Origin: a bacterium
GTDB lineage: Bacteria; DRYD01; JALUEN01
Length of the DNA stretch: 6,877 nucleotides
Direction of reading: 5' to 3'
Assembly: GCA_027052755.1 (NCBI GenBank)
Contig: JALUEN010000276.1
Coordinates: 1-6,877 of the forward strand
Part shown: positions 1-5,690 of the stretch, in pieces
Layout of the letters: each line of letters starts with the position of its first letter
How positions within the stretch are numbered: the first letter of the stretch is position 1
Position numbers and translations under genes: made by a program
The notes under the pieces: model-generated
Seen by the model: only the letters and a program-made list of their open reading frames with translations
What the model was told of the DNA's origin: nothing
Databases searched by the model: none

Positions 1-1
1 C

Positions 2-1150
2 CTGTGGATATTCAAGAACGAGGTTAAAGCTATCTCAGAGGGGGTTAGAGACGGTGATATCGTTGACATAACCTTCAAAGGTAGGTTCATAGCTAGGGGA
101 TACTATAACTCCGCCAGTCAGATAGCTCTAAGGGTCTTAACCTTCCAACCAGAGCCTATATCCCTTACATTCTTTAAGAACAAGATCTCCCAAGCAATTG
201 AGTTGAGGAAGTTAAGCGGTCTAGATATCCAAGGTAGTTACAGATTGCTGTACAGTGAGGGTGATATGCTACCTGGTGTGATAGTGGACAGGTTCCAGAC
301 GGATAAGGGAACAATCCTCGTCCTCTCAATAATGACTCTTGGAATGGAGAGGTTAAAGGGGCTCTTAATAGAGGCATTAGCGTCTTCAGTTAAGCCCTTA
401 GCTATAGTAGAGAAAAGCGATACCGCATTAAGAAACTTAGAAGGGCTCCCACCTTTCAGAGGAATAGTATACGGAACCCTTGAAGAGAAGGAGTTTGTAA
501 TAGAACAGGACGGACTGAAGATAGCTATTGACCCCTTAGGAGGTCAGAAGACAGGTTTCTATTTTGACCAACGTCCTAACAGGCTAGCACTCGCTAAAGC
601 CGTCAAGGGAAAGGTAATGTTAGACGTGTTCTCATACACCGGTGGCTTTGGGTTATACGCTCTGAAGAGCGGAGCCCTATCAGTTGAGTTCGTTGAGGAG
701 TCATCCAAAGCCATAGAGCTCTTAAAGACAAACCTGAAACTGAACAAGCTTGAGGATAGGGCGATAATCCACCAGGGAAACGCGTTCACGATACTTAGGA
801 ATTTGAGGGCAGAAGGTAGGATCTTTGACATCGTCAACCTAGATCCCCCAGCCTTCGCGAAGACGAGAGGAGGACTAGAGGGAGCTTACAGGGGTTACAA
901 GGATATAAATATTCAAGCGGTGAGGTTGCTCAAGCCTGGAGGGATCTTAGCTACCAGCTCCTGTTCACAAAAGGTCTCCGAGGAGATGTTTCAGCAAGTA
1001 GTTTTAGAAGCTGCGGCTGACAACAGGACATATCTCCAGCTGATATACAGGGGATCTCAAGGCCCTGATCACCCCGTACTGCTAGCTATGCCGGAGACTA
1101 GGTACCTCAAGTTCCTCATGTTCAGGGTAATTAAACGCCCACTTAATTAG
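2..1150 (+). CDS. rlmI: 23S rRNA m5C methyltransferase, RlmI/YccW family (5' end cut by window edge)
   Basis: SAM-dependent RNA methyltransferase. E. coli RlmI makes 5-methylcytosine in 23S rRNA, and this is the likely role here. The frame is open from base 2, giving 382 visible residues against about 396 in E. coli, so only a few N-terminal residues lie outside. Residues 1-65 read as a PUA RNA-binding domain, beginning with LWIFKNEV and including GDIVDI and FIARGYYN. The family signature QKTGFYFDQR is at about 182-191. SAM-binding motif I (DVFSYTGGFG) is at 208-217, motif IV (DPPAFAK) at 281-287, and the presumed catalytic Cys in SSCSQ is near 321. A TTG at 203 could be called as a start, but it lies inside conserved sequence and would remove the PUA domain, so I reject it. 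The exact target base is inferred from the family; a paralogue with another rRNA target is possible. Confidence 0.93.
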   Translation: MWIFKNEVKAISEGVRDGDIVDITFKGRFIARGYYNSASQIALRVLTFQPEPISLTFFKNKISQAIELRKLSGLDIQGSYRLLYSEGDMLPGVIVDRFQTDKGTILVLSIMTLGMERLKGLLIEALASSVKPLAIVEKSDTALRNLEGLPPFRGIVYGTLEEKEFVIEQDGLKIAIDPLGGQKTGFYFDQRPNRLALAKAVKGKVMLDVFSYTGGFGLYALKSGALSVEFVEESSKAIELLKTNLKLNKLEDRAIIHQGNAFTILRNLRAEGRIFDIVNLDPPAFAKTRGGLEGAYRGYKDINIQAVRLLKPGGILATSSCSQKVSEEMFQQVVLEAAADNRTYLQLIYRGSQGPDHPVLLAMPETRYLKFLMFRVIKRPLN

Positions 1151-1158
1151 CTACCTGA

Positions 1159-1200
1159 AATAATAGCGCTCAAAAAGCGATTATTGATTTTAATACTTCT
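1159..1200 (+). terminator. Probable intrinsic terminator of the methyltransferase gene
   Basis: Nine bases after the stop codon, AATAAT (1159-1164) pairs with ATTATT (1180-1185). Inside it CGCT (1167-1170) pairs with AGCG (1176-1179) around a CAAAA loop, with a two-base AG bulge on the left arm. The T-rich stretch GATTTTAATACTTCTT follows. The stem is short and AT-rich, so termination strength is uncertain. Confidence 0.45.
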
Positions 1201-1251
1201 TAAGGTAGAGAGATCTTTCTTGAGGGAATCAGCAATCGCTGTAAGAGCGCT
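1165..1251. repeat. Imperfect 25-nt inverted repeat between convergent genes
   Basis: The left arm 1165-1189 (AGCGCTC, 4 nt, AGCGATT, 2 nt, TGATT) matches the reverse complement of 1227-1251 (AATCA, GC, AATCGCT, GTAA, GAGCGCT) at about 20 of 25 positions, with 37 nt between the arms. The left arm also takes part in the shorter terminator-like hairpin, so the two folds are mutually exclusive. It lies between two converging genes, so it may be a bidirectional transcription end or a small structured RNA. No coding potential is seen in the rest of the 194-bp gap. Confidence 0.5.
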
Positions 1252-1327
1252 TTTCAAAGAATTCAGCCGAGCAGAATTAATAATTTCTATAAGCTACCAC
1301 CGTTAACTAATCTTTTTTAGCTCTTTA

Positions 1328-1341
1328 TCCTCAGCTGAGGA
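1328..1341. repeat. Perfect 14-bp palindrome just after the 608-residue protein gene
   Basis: TCCTCAGCTGAGGA is a perfect palindrome starting three bases beyond the TAA stop of the minus-strand gene. As RNA it would leave almost no loop, and no T-run follows on the minus strand, so it is not a standard terminator. It could be a protein-binding dyad or part of a 3' end structure. Confidence 0.4.
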
Positions 1342-1344
1342 GTC

Positions 1345-3171
1345 TTAAGTCAACATCTCCTCATCTATCACCGATAGGACTCCAAGGATAGCTCCTATCT
1401 TTGGTTGTGGTGAGGTTATCTTCTTCAAAGCGATTATAGCCTTAGAGGTGGATCTCTCACTTAACTCCCTAGAGATGTAGAAGCTAAGCTCCACTGATAG
1501 CTCATCACTGAACTCCCTCAGCAGTTTATCACAAACCTTCATAACCAATAGATCATCGTCGCTGTCCATAATTTTCTCTAGAAGCTTCTCATATAGATTG
1601 CTTCTCACTTCGCTAGAGATATCACCTAGCAAAGCTAAGAGCTCCCTAAGATGACCACCTTGAAGAAAAGCTCTAACTAGTTCCTCGTTATGCAAAGTTC
1701 CCAACTGGGTAGATAGCTCTCTGTAGTATTTGGGTGAGGCTACAGCGCTCCCCCAAAGGAGATCTTCCTTAGGTAGTTTAAGTTTCTCAGCGTAGCCATT
1801 AGTGAAGAACCTCAAGCCCATTAAGTAGAACCCTACTGTAGCTATCTCCCGTCTCATCTCCTCATCTAGTTCCATAGTCTCTAACTTATCTATCAGTTTC
1901 CTAAACAGTTGCCTAGATGAGTAATCAGAGGTTACAGATCTCATATCCGAGATTAGTTTCATCAGTGTATCTCTATCCCCTTCCCTGAGGACATCTTCAG
2001 CTAATCTCTCCATGTACTGATCATATATATCAGGAAGCTCCTCCTGGAGGAATTTAAGTAACTTACCAGATTCCTTAACAGCTAGCTCTTTTATTGGTTT
2101 CAACGGCTCTGGAAGCAGCAGTTCCGTTAATTTATTAACGAAGGCATCAGTTATCTTGGCCCTAATCTCAGGGGGGACAGCATTCCATGTATCTATCAAC
2201 TTACCTATATCTCCCATATCAATATCCTTAATGTAATCTAATAGATCTGACCTCAGGGATGATAGATCTTTTGTTAATTCTCCACCCTCCTTGCCTAGCT
2301 CCTCTAAGGCTTTCTCGTACCTCTCCTTGGACTCAAGAACGCTACCGAGTTTCTCGGTGAGGATAGCTAGCCTAGGCATTTTCCTTATCAGCTTACCCAT
2401 TAAACTATCATCCGACGTCTTCTGAAGGATAGCCCTTAGGAGGTTCTCCACCTTATCAGCAACAGCTGATGTCGGTTCTATATCGCTTAGAGCTAACAGA
2501 AGTCCGATCTTCTCCTCAGGTGTATCAAGGCTGTTTAAGTTAGCCTCTATCTCATTAACCATATCCATCGCCTTATCCCATATATTAGAGAGTCTCTTTA
2601 TAGGCTTTGGGGCTTTCAGATCGTAGGTTCCTAGGTATTTATCTAGTATGATCTTAGCAGAGACTTTCAAAAAGGTAGCGATATCATCCTTAAAGCTTAT
2701 CAGAGAGCTAAGTCGCTTAGTAAGAGCTAATGATATCAGTTTCAGCTCCTCAATCAGCTCATCTAATAGCTTAGGCGAAAGCTCACCTTTAGAAGCTACG
2801 TGATCAAGGGATAAGGTTAGATCCATCAAGGCTATCTGTAAGTCATTATACAGCTTTTCTAACTTATCCTTAGACTCCTGGGATGCGTTCAGGGATAGGA
2901 TATCCATAGCGAGGATATATCCCTCTAATTGTCCTATCAGAAAGCCTAGCGATAGGTTCTCCCGCTCAGGGAACTTATCAGGTGAGAAGATCGCTTTATC
3001 CTTCGTATCTGTGTTAAGAGTCCTAGATGAGATCTCGTATCTGCTCAGCGCTACTGGTAATTTCAATAGCTTCACCTGATCCAAAGCTCCTTCAACTTCT
3101 CTTAAATCAAGTTTGGATAGCTCTTCAGACAAGTCATCCCTCTCCGTTAACAGGAGCTGATCAACAGCCAT
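1345..3171 (-). CDS. Hypothetical 608-residue all-helical soluble protein
   Basis: I do not recognise a family. The protein is leucine-rich and full of amphipathic Leu/Glu/Lys/Asp patterns throughout, with one Cys (in VCDKLL near the C-terminus) and three Trp. I see no signal peptide, membrane segment, nucleotide-binding loop or metal motif. The run of helix-turn-helix-like units, with Pro/Gly/Asp breaks such as LLPEPLKPIKE and MPRLAILTEKLG, suggests an alpha-solenoid or helical-bundle scaffold (inference). Heptad-like stretches occur at about residues 95-165 and 285-320. The ATG start has a GGGAGGG Shine-Dalgarno (3179-3185) seven bases upstream. It is the last gene of a probable operon, 52 bp behind gatC, and ends before the convergent methyltransferase gene. 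A cytoplasmic structural or adaptor role is compatible, but no specific function can be assigned. Confidence 0.85.
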   Translation of the reverse strand: MAVDQLLLTERDDLSEELSKLDLREVEGALDQVKLLKLPVALSRYEISSRTLNTDTKDKAIFSPDKFPERENLSLGFLIGQLEGYILAMDILSLNASQESKDKLEKLYNDLQIALMDLTLSLDHVASKGELSPKLLDELIEELKLISLALTKRLSSLISFKDDIATFLKVSAKIILDKYLGTYDLKAPKPIKRLSNIWDKAMDMVNEIEANLNSLDTPEEKIGLLLALSDIEPTSAVADKVENLLRAILQKTSDDSLMGKLIRKMPRLAILTEKLGSVLESKERYEKALEELGKEGGELTKDLSSLRSDLLDYIKDIDMGDIGKLIDTWNAVPPEIRAKITDAFVNKLTELLLPEPLKPIKELAVKESGKLLKFLQEELPDIYDQYMERLAEDVLREGDRDTLMKLISDMRSVTSDYSSRQLFRKLIDKLETMELDEEMRREIATVGFYLMGLRFFTNGYAEKLKLPKEDLLWGSAVASPKYYRELSTQLGTLHNEELVRAFLQGGHLRELLALLGDISSEVRSNLYEKLLEKIMDSDDDLLVMKVCDKLLREFSDELSVELSFYISRELSERSTSKAIIALKKITSPQPKIGAILGVLSVIDEEMLT

Positions 3172-3190
3172 ACCACTTCCCTCCCAGTTC

Positions 3191-3210
3191 CCCTCTCCTA
3201 TGAGGAGGGC
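3191..3210 (-). other. Small hairpin between gatC and the 608-residue protein gene
   Basis: In the minus-strand RNA, CTCCT (3203-3207) pairs with AGGAG (3195-3199) around a CAU loop. An outer CC/GG pairing adds to it past a single bulged A. It begins about 14 nt after the gatC stop and has no U-run, so it is more likely an intercistronic processing or translation-modulating element than a terminator. It could also be a by-product of purine-rich sequence near the ribosome binding site. Confidence 0.3.
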
Positions 3211-3223
3211 AATTAGCTAAAGA

Positions 3224-3517
3224 TCACCTTAGGATAGGTGGTATCTTAAAATAGCTATCCTCTTTATCAGGAGCATTTGCTAAAGCCTCATCTCTTGAAA
3301 GCCCGCTCTCAGCAGATGGTATATCATCTCTCAATCTCTGATATCCCAGGTGCTCATGGTAGGTTAGCGATAGATTAGAGACATCAACCTCATCTATCTG
3401 GGAGAAGTAATTCAAGATCTCTTGAAGATCCTTTTGAAACCTTTGCAGTTCCTCATCTGTTAAATCTAACCCAGCTAGATTAGCTATGTGTTTCACATCT
3501 ATTCTCTTCTCTCCCAT
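3224..3517 (-). CDS. gatC: Asp-tRNA(Asn)/Glu-tRNA(Gln) amidotransferase subunit C
   Basis: Small subunit of the GatCAB complex, which converts misacylated Glu-tRNA(Gln) and/or Asp-tRNA(Asn) to Gln-tRNA and Asn-tRNA in the cytoplasm. GatC wraps around and stabilises GatA and bridges to GatB. The 97-residue length is typical. The family pattern is clear: IDVKHIANLAGLDLTDEEL near the N-terminus, the helix LQEILNYFSQIDEVDV, the LRDDIPS segment, then SRDEALANAP and the terminal FKIPPIL. I place the start at the ATG at 3517, because GGAGGGAG (3523-3530) sits five bases before it and the protein then begins as GatC proteins do. An in-frame TTG at 3559 would add 14 residues without family support. 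gatA and gatB are not in the window. The gene lies 35 bp after the acidic protein gene and 52 bp before the helical protein gene, so co-transcription is likely. Confidence 0.95.
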   Translation of the reverse strand: MGEKRIDVKHIANLAGLDLTDEELQRFQKDLQEILNYFSQIDEVDVSNLSLTYHEHLGYQRLRDDIPSAESGLSRDEALANAPDKEDSYFKIPPILR

Positions 3518-3552
3518 GGTTTCTCCCTCCAAGTATGAAAGCTTGAAAAGCT

Positions 3553-4101
3553 TTACCAATCACTAGTCCAGTCGCTGAAACCGTAGTCAAAGGAGCTTCC
3601 ATAGTCAAAGGATGAGCTCCAGCTATCCCATCCTCCGCCTGTGAAATCCATACCTGAGTAGCCCCAGGCGCCAGTATCCCAGGTACTCATGTCCCAAGTG
3701 CCAGTATCCCAAACTGAATCCCAACCTTGATCCCCTAGGTAGATCTCATCACCATACCCCCAAGGAGTCTCAGGTCCCCAAAAACCATCCCAATCTATTG
3801 AGTAATCGCCATCCTCCCAGGATAGCTCAAAGGTCTCCCCATCAGGTGTGGTTATCTCAGCCCAACCATCGCTAGAGGGGGAGAAGTCATATATGTTACC
3901 ATCGCTGTCCTCAAAGTAGTACCCTCCCATTCCGTCTGAGAAAAGGGTATAGGAATCTCCCGAATCACCAAAAGTTATCTCCCCTACTCCATCACCTATC
4001 TCTCCCCAGGTCTCAGCTTCATAGAGAGCTAGGGCATTATCAGCCTCCAGGTCCTCTAAGTAGGGGGAAAACCCTCTGTCTGGCTCATAAAACCAATCCA
4101 C
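3553..4101 (-). CDS. Hypothetical acidic, Trp/Tyr/Phe/Gly/Ser-rich low-complexity protein
   Basis: I do not recognise a family. Of 182 residues I count 29 Asp, 14 Glu, 1 Arg, no Lys, His or Cys, 29 Gly, 21 Ser, 16 Trp, 13 Tyr and 12 Phe. The net charge is therefore near -42, with 22% aromatics. There is no signal peptide or hydrophobic helix. Residues 1-35 look mildly helical. Residues 40-68 and 81-106 resemble two copies of a beta-type unit (GEIT/AEIT start, DG ends). The C-terminal third holds WDTG-type repeats (131-146) and a tandem SSFDYG (163-174), ending DWTSDW. The start is a GTG at 4101, fixed by a perfect GGAGGTGA (4108-4115) six bases upstream. That signal, plus operon spacing to gatC, argues for a real gene despite the odd composition. 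It could be a disordered or phase-separating protein, a cation-binding protein or an acidic decoy; none of these is shown. Confidence 0.85.
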   Translation of the reverse strand: MDWFYEPDRGFSPYLEDLEADNALALYEAETWGEIGDGVGEITFGDSGDSYTLFSDGMGGYYFEDSDGNIYDFSPSSDGWAEITTPDGETFELSWEDGDYSIDWDGFWGPETPWGYGDEIYLGDQGWDSVWDTGTWDMSTWDTGAWGYSGMDFTGGGWDSWSSSFDYGSSFDYGFSDWTSDW

Positions 4102-4107
4102 TTCTCT

Positions 4108-4115
4108 TCACCTCC
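4108..4115 (-). promoter_or_regulatory. Ribosome binding site fixing a GTG start
   Basis: GGAGGTGA on the minus strand lies six bases before the GTG at 4101. A nearer ATG at 4117 overlaps this signal, has no ribosome site of its own and opens only a ten-codon out-of-frame ORF. The GTG is therefore the start of the acidic protein. Confidence 0.8.
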
Positions 4116-4155
4116 ATGAGGGGAGCGGTGAATCTTGAAAGCTCTATATTTCTTT

Positions 4156-4184
4156 TCCATAGGGTTTACTCCGTTCCTCTTAAA
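4156..4184 (-). promoter_or_regulatory. Possible promoter of the acidic protein-gatC operon
   Basis: On the minus strand TTTAAG (4179-4184) is followed after 17 bases by TATGGA (4156-4161), about 55 bp before the GTG start. Each hexamer matches only half of the bacterial housekeeping consensus. The same -10-like TATGGAAAA occurs at the same kind of position before the prepilin gene. This is a weak call. Confidence 0.22.
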
Positions 4185-4222
4185 CCCTCTTGGGCTTCAC
4201 CACTTCAGAGGATAACCCTATG
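4158..4222. repeat. Nested inverted repeats in the divergent intergenic region
   Basis: CATAGGGTT (4158-4166) is an exact inverted match of AACCCTATG (4214-4222). Within them CCTCT (4176-4180) pairs with AGAGG (4207-4211). Alternatively AGGGTTT (4161-4167) pairs with AAACCCT (4182-4188). Lying between divergent genes and overlapping the candidate promoter, the dyads could be an operator or a switchable 5' leader fold. The remainder of the 170-bp gap (4102-4271) is AT-rich toward the DUF2085 side and holds no other recognisable feature. Confidence 0.4.
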
Positions 4223-4271
4223 AGTTTATGAAGTATTAATAGTAGTTAAAAATTGAAAGGAGCGATAGGAG

Positions 4272-5024
4272 ATGTCTGCCCATCCTCAACTCCCCTATCT
4301 CCCTCCTTTTCCGCCAAGGAATCTGAACGACTTAATCATGCTGATTTACACAGGTCTATGTCATCAGATAGCTGAGCGTTCCTTCCACTGGGGAAACTTT
4401 CAGTTTCCGATATGTGCTAGAGATACCGGTACCTACCTTGGGTTCCTGCTAACTCACCTGCTGATGAGAAGAATCCCTTTTCTCAAGGAGAAGTTCAAGG
4501 CTCTAATGAGGAACTCAGTTCTGCTGTGGGGGATGATGATCTTAGCTCTGCTTTTTTTCGCTTACGATGGATTAACAAGTTACATGAAGCTCAGGGAGAC
4601 CTCTAACTTTATAAGGTTAGCGACAGGCCTAGGGGTGGGAATCCACTTAGGAGGGATAATCGCCTCCTTTAGGTTATTTATAGATGAAGGCTCAGAGGTC
4701 TCGTTGTGGGACAAGAGCGCTTTAAAGGACGCTATCCTAGCGGAGCTTTTGATAATCCTGCTGGGAGGATTGCCGCTATTTACCCTAGGCTTAGGAAAGC
4801 TTGTGGGATTTTGGTACATCACTCTAGTAATAGGTATTCCTTACGTGTTACTTAGCTACAATCAGCTAATAGCAAGGGTTATCATAGGGAGTTTCCCAGA
4901 CCTGAGGAGAAAGAACCTCTGGATCTGGGTTATCAGCCTAACTCTCCTAATCCTTGAGCTAGGCTTAACAGCTATGATGAAGATCTACGGTGTCCTCAAG
5001 TTAAAGAGCTTGATGAAGAGATAG
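4272..5024 (+). CDS. DUF2085 family integral membrane protein
   Basis: A 250-residue protein of the DUF2085 family, whose biochemical role is not established. Family hallmarks are all present: GLCHQIAERSF (about 28-38), FPICARDTGTYLGF (45-58) and the block DGLTSYMKLRETSNFIRLATGLGVG (99-123). The conserved Cys/His (C30, H31, C48) could bind a metal or form a redox pair, but this is inference. Hydrophobic segments lie at about 54-65, 82-98, 115-133, 153-175, 178-196 and 215-235, so five or six membrane helices are likely. A proline-rich N-terminus (PYLPPFPP) and a basic C-terminus (KLKSLMKR) flank them. The ATG start has AAAGGAG (4256-4262) nine bases upstream, and a second AGGAG abuts the ATG. 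The gene is transcribed alone, diverging from the gatC operon and ending at a strong hairpin. Confidence 0.92.
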   Translation: MSAHPQLPYLPPFPPRNLNDLIMLIYTGLCHQIAERSFHWGNFQFPICARDTGTYLGFLLTHLLMRRIPFLKEKFKALMRNSVLLWGMMILALLFFAYDGLTSYMKLRETSNFIRLATGLGVGIHLGGIIASFRLFIDEGSEVSLWDKSALKDAILAELLIILLGGLPLFTLGLGKLVGFWYITLVIGIPYVLLSYNQLIARVIIGSFPDLRRKNLWIWVISLTLLILELGLTAMMKIYGVLKLKSLMKR

Positions 5025-5027
5025 TAA

Positions 5028-5070
5028 AAAATAAAATCCCCCCCCACACGAGGGGGGGGGATTTTATTTT
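5028..5070. terminator. Strong bidirectional hairpin terminator with C8/G9 stem
   Basis: AAAATAAAAT (5028-5037) plus eight C (5038-5045) pairs with nine G (5052-5060) plus ATTTTATTTT (5061-5070) around a loop of ACACGA. The stem is about 18 bp with one unpaired G. Both flanks are A/T-rich, so it can act as a Rho-independent terminator for the DUF2085 gene, which stops at 5024, and for the convergent prepilin gene, which stops at 5092. Confidence 0.9.
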
Positions 5071-5091
5071 GGTTAAGCTAGTTGTCTCAAG

Positions 5092-5631
5092 TTACTGAGC
5101 GTAGTAACCAGCTCCGTACTTGGAGTGTACAGCTGGGAACCTGGTGTCTCCAACCATCACGTGACCGGAGCCAGTTACAGTAGGAGAAGAACCCCAAGCG
5201 CTTCCCCAGATGGTACTTACGTAGCTAGCCTGATCAGCAGAACCTAGGCTAACAGATCTACCATCAGCAGTCCAGAAAACCGTAGAAGTGCCAAGAGAAC
5301 CAGCTGAGTAACAAGCTATTATGTAGACTACGCTAGAGGTGTTAAAGTAATAGTCGTAGGGACCCTTGGTCTGAGGACAGGTCATTGGCTTACCTACGTA
5401 CTCGTCAGCTAACTGCTGTAGCTCAGTACTACTTGTCGGGTACTGTCCACCGTGGTCCACTGAGTAGGACTCCAGGGCTGTGGAGATGTTCTTAACGTTA
5501 GAGAGACAGGCATTGAACCTAGCGGTTCTCCTAACTCTCATGAAGTTTGGTACGAGTACTGCTGCAAGGATTGCGATGATCGCTATAACGATCATCAGCT
5601 CGATCAGGGTGAAACCTCTCTTCTTGCGCAC
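5092..5631 (-). CDS. Type IV prepilin / pseudopilin-like protein (N-methylation domain)
   Basis: A pilin-class subunit, inserted in the inner membrane and assembled into a type IV pilus or type II secretion pseudopilus after cleavage by a prepilin peptidase. With the revised start the leader is MRKKRG, cleaved before FTLIELMIVIAIIAILAAVL; the +5 Glu needed for assembly is present. The mature form is about 173 residues. The helix continues through about residue 60, then comes a GspG/PilA-like segment (SVDHGGQYPTSSTELQQL, GKPMTCPQ, PYDYYF, YIIACYS) with Cys at about 42, 85 and 107. A Ser/Gly/aromatic-rich tail follows. The GTG at 5631 is chosen because GGAGGTGA (5637-5644) is five bases before it; the upstream GTG at 5640 lies inside that ribosome site. 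Codons favour C-ending forms (AAC, TAC, ACC) more than in the neighbours, as in a highly expressed gene. Whether it is a major pilin or a minor pseudopilin is unknown; no assembly genes are in view. Confidence 0.92.
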   Translation of the reverse strand: MRKKRGFTLIELMIVIAIIAILAAVLVPNFMRVRRTARFNACLSNVKNISTALESYSVDHGGQYPTSSTELQQLADEYVGKPMTCPQTKGPYDYYFNTSSVVYIIACYSAGSLGTSTVFWTADGRSVSLGSADQASYVSTIWGSAWGSSPTVTGSGHVMVGDTRFPAVHSKYGAGYYAQ

Positions 5632-5636
5632 TGCGT

Positions 5637-5644
5637 TCACCTCC
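5637..5644 (-). promoter_or_regulatory. Ribosome binding site deciding the prepilin start
   Basis: GGAGGTGA on the minus strand contains the upstream in-frame GTG (5638-5640) within itself and precedes the GTG at 5629-5631 by five bases. The second GTG is therefore the better start. It yields a compact basic leader of six residues, as is usual for type IVa-like prepilins. Confidence 0.75.
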
Positions 5645-5690
5645 CGTTTCTTTGTATTTTTGTATCAGGCTGATTTTCCATTAGTATTTT

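Noticed and set aside
203..205. TTG as the start of the rRNA methyltransferase
   Set aside because: The frame is open back to base 2 and encodes conserved PUA-domain sequence; the TTG lies within it.
559..837. Minus-strand ORF antisense to the methyltransferase
   Set aside because: It is fully contained in a well-supported conserved gene and has no ribosome site or family-like sequence. The same applies to the antisense ORFs at 174-377, 4580-4822, 5480-5728 and 6051-6233.
3518..3559. TTG-initiated 14-residue extension of GatC
   Set aside because: It overlaps the end of the preceding gene and lacks a ribosome site. The ATG at 3517 has a strong one and gives the usual GatC N-terminus.
4087..4117. 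Ten-codon leader ORF starting with ATG at 4117 on the minus strand
   Set aside because: It has no ribosome site, it contains the ribosome site of the real gene, and no regulatory codon run is seen.
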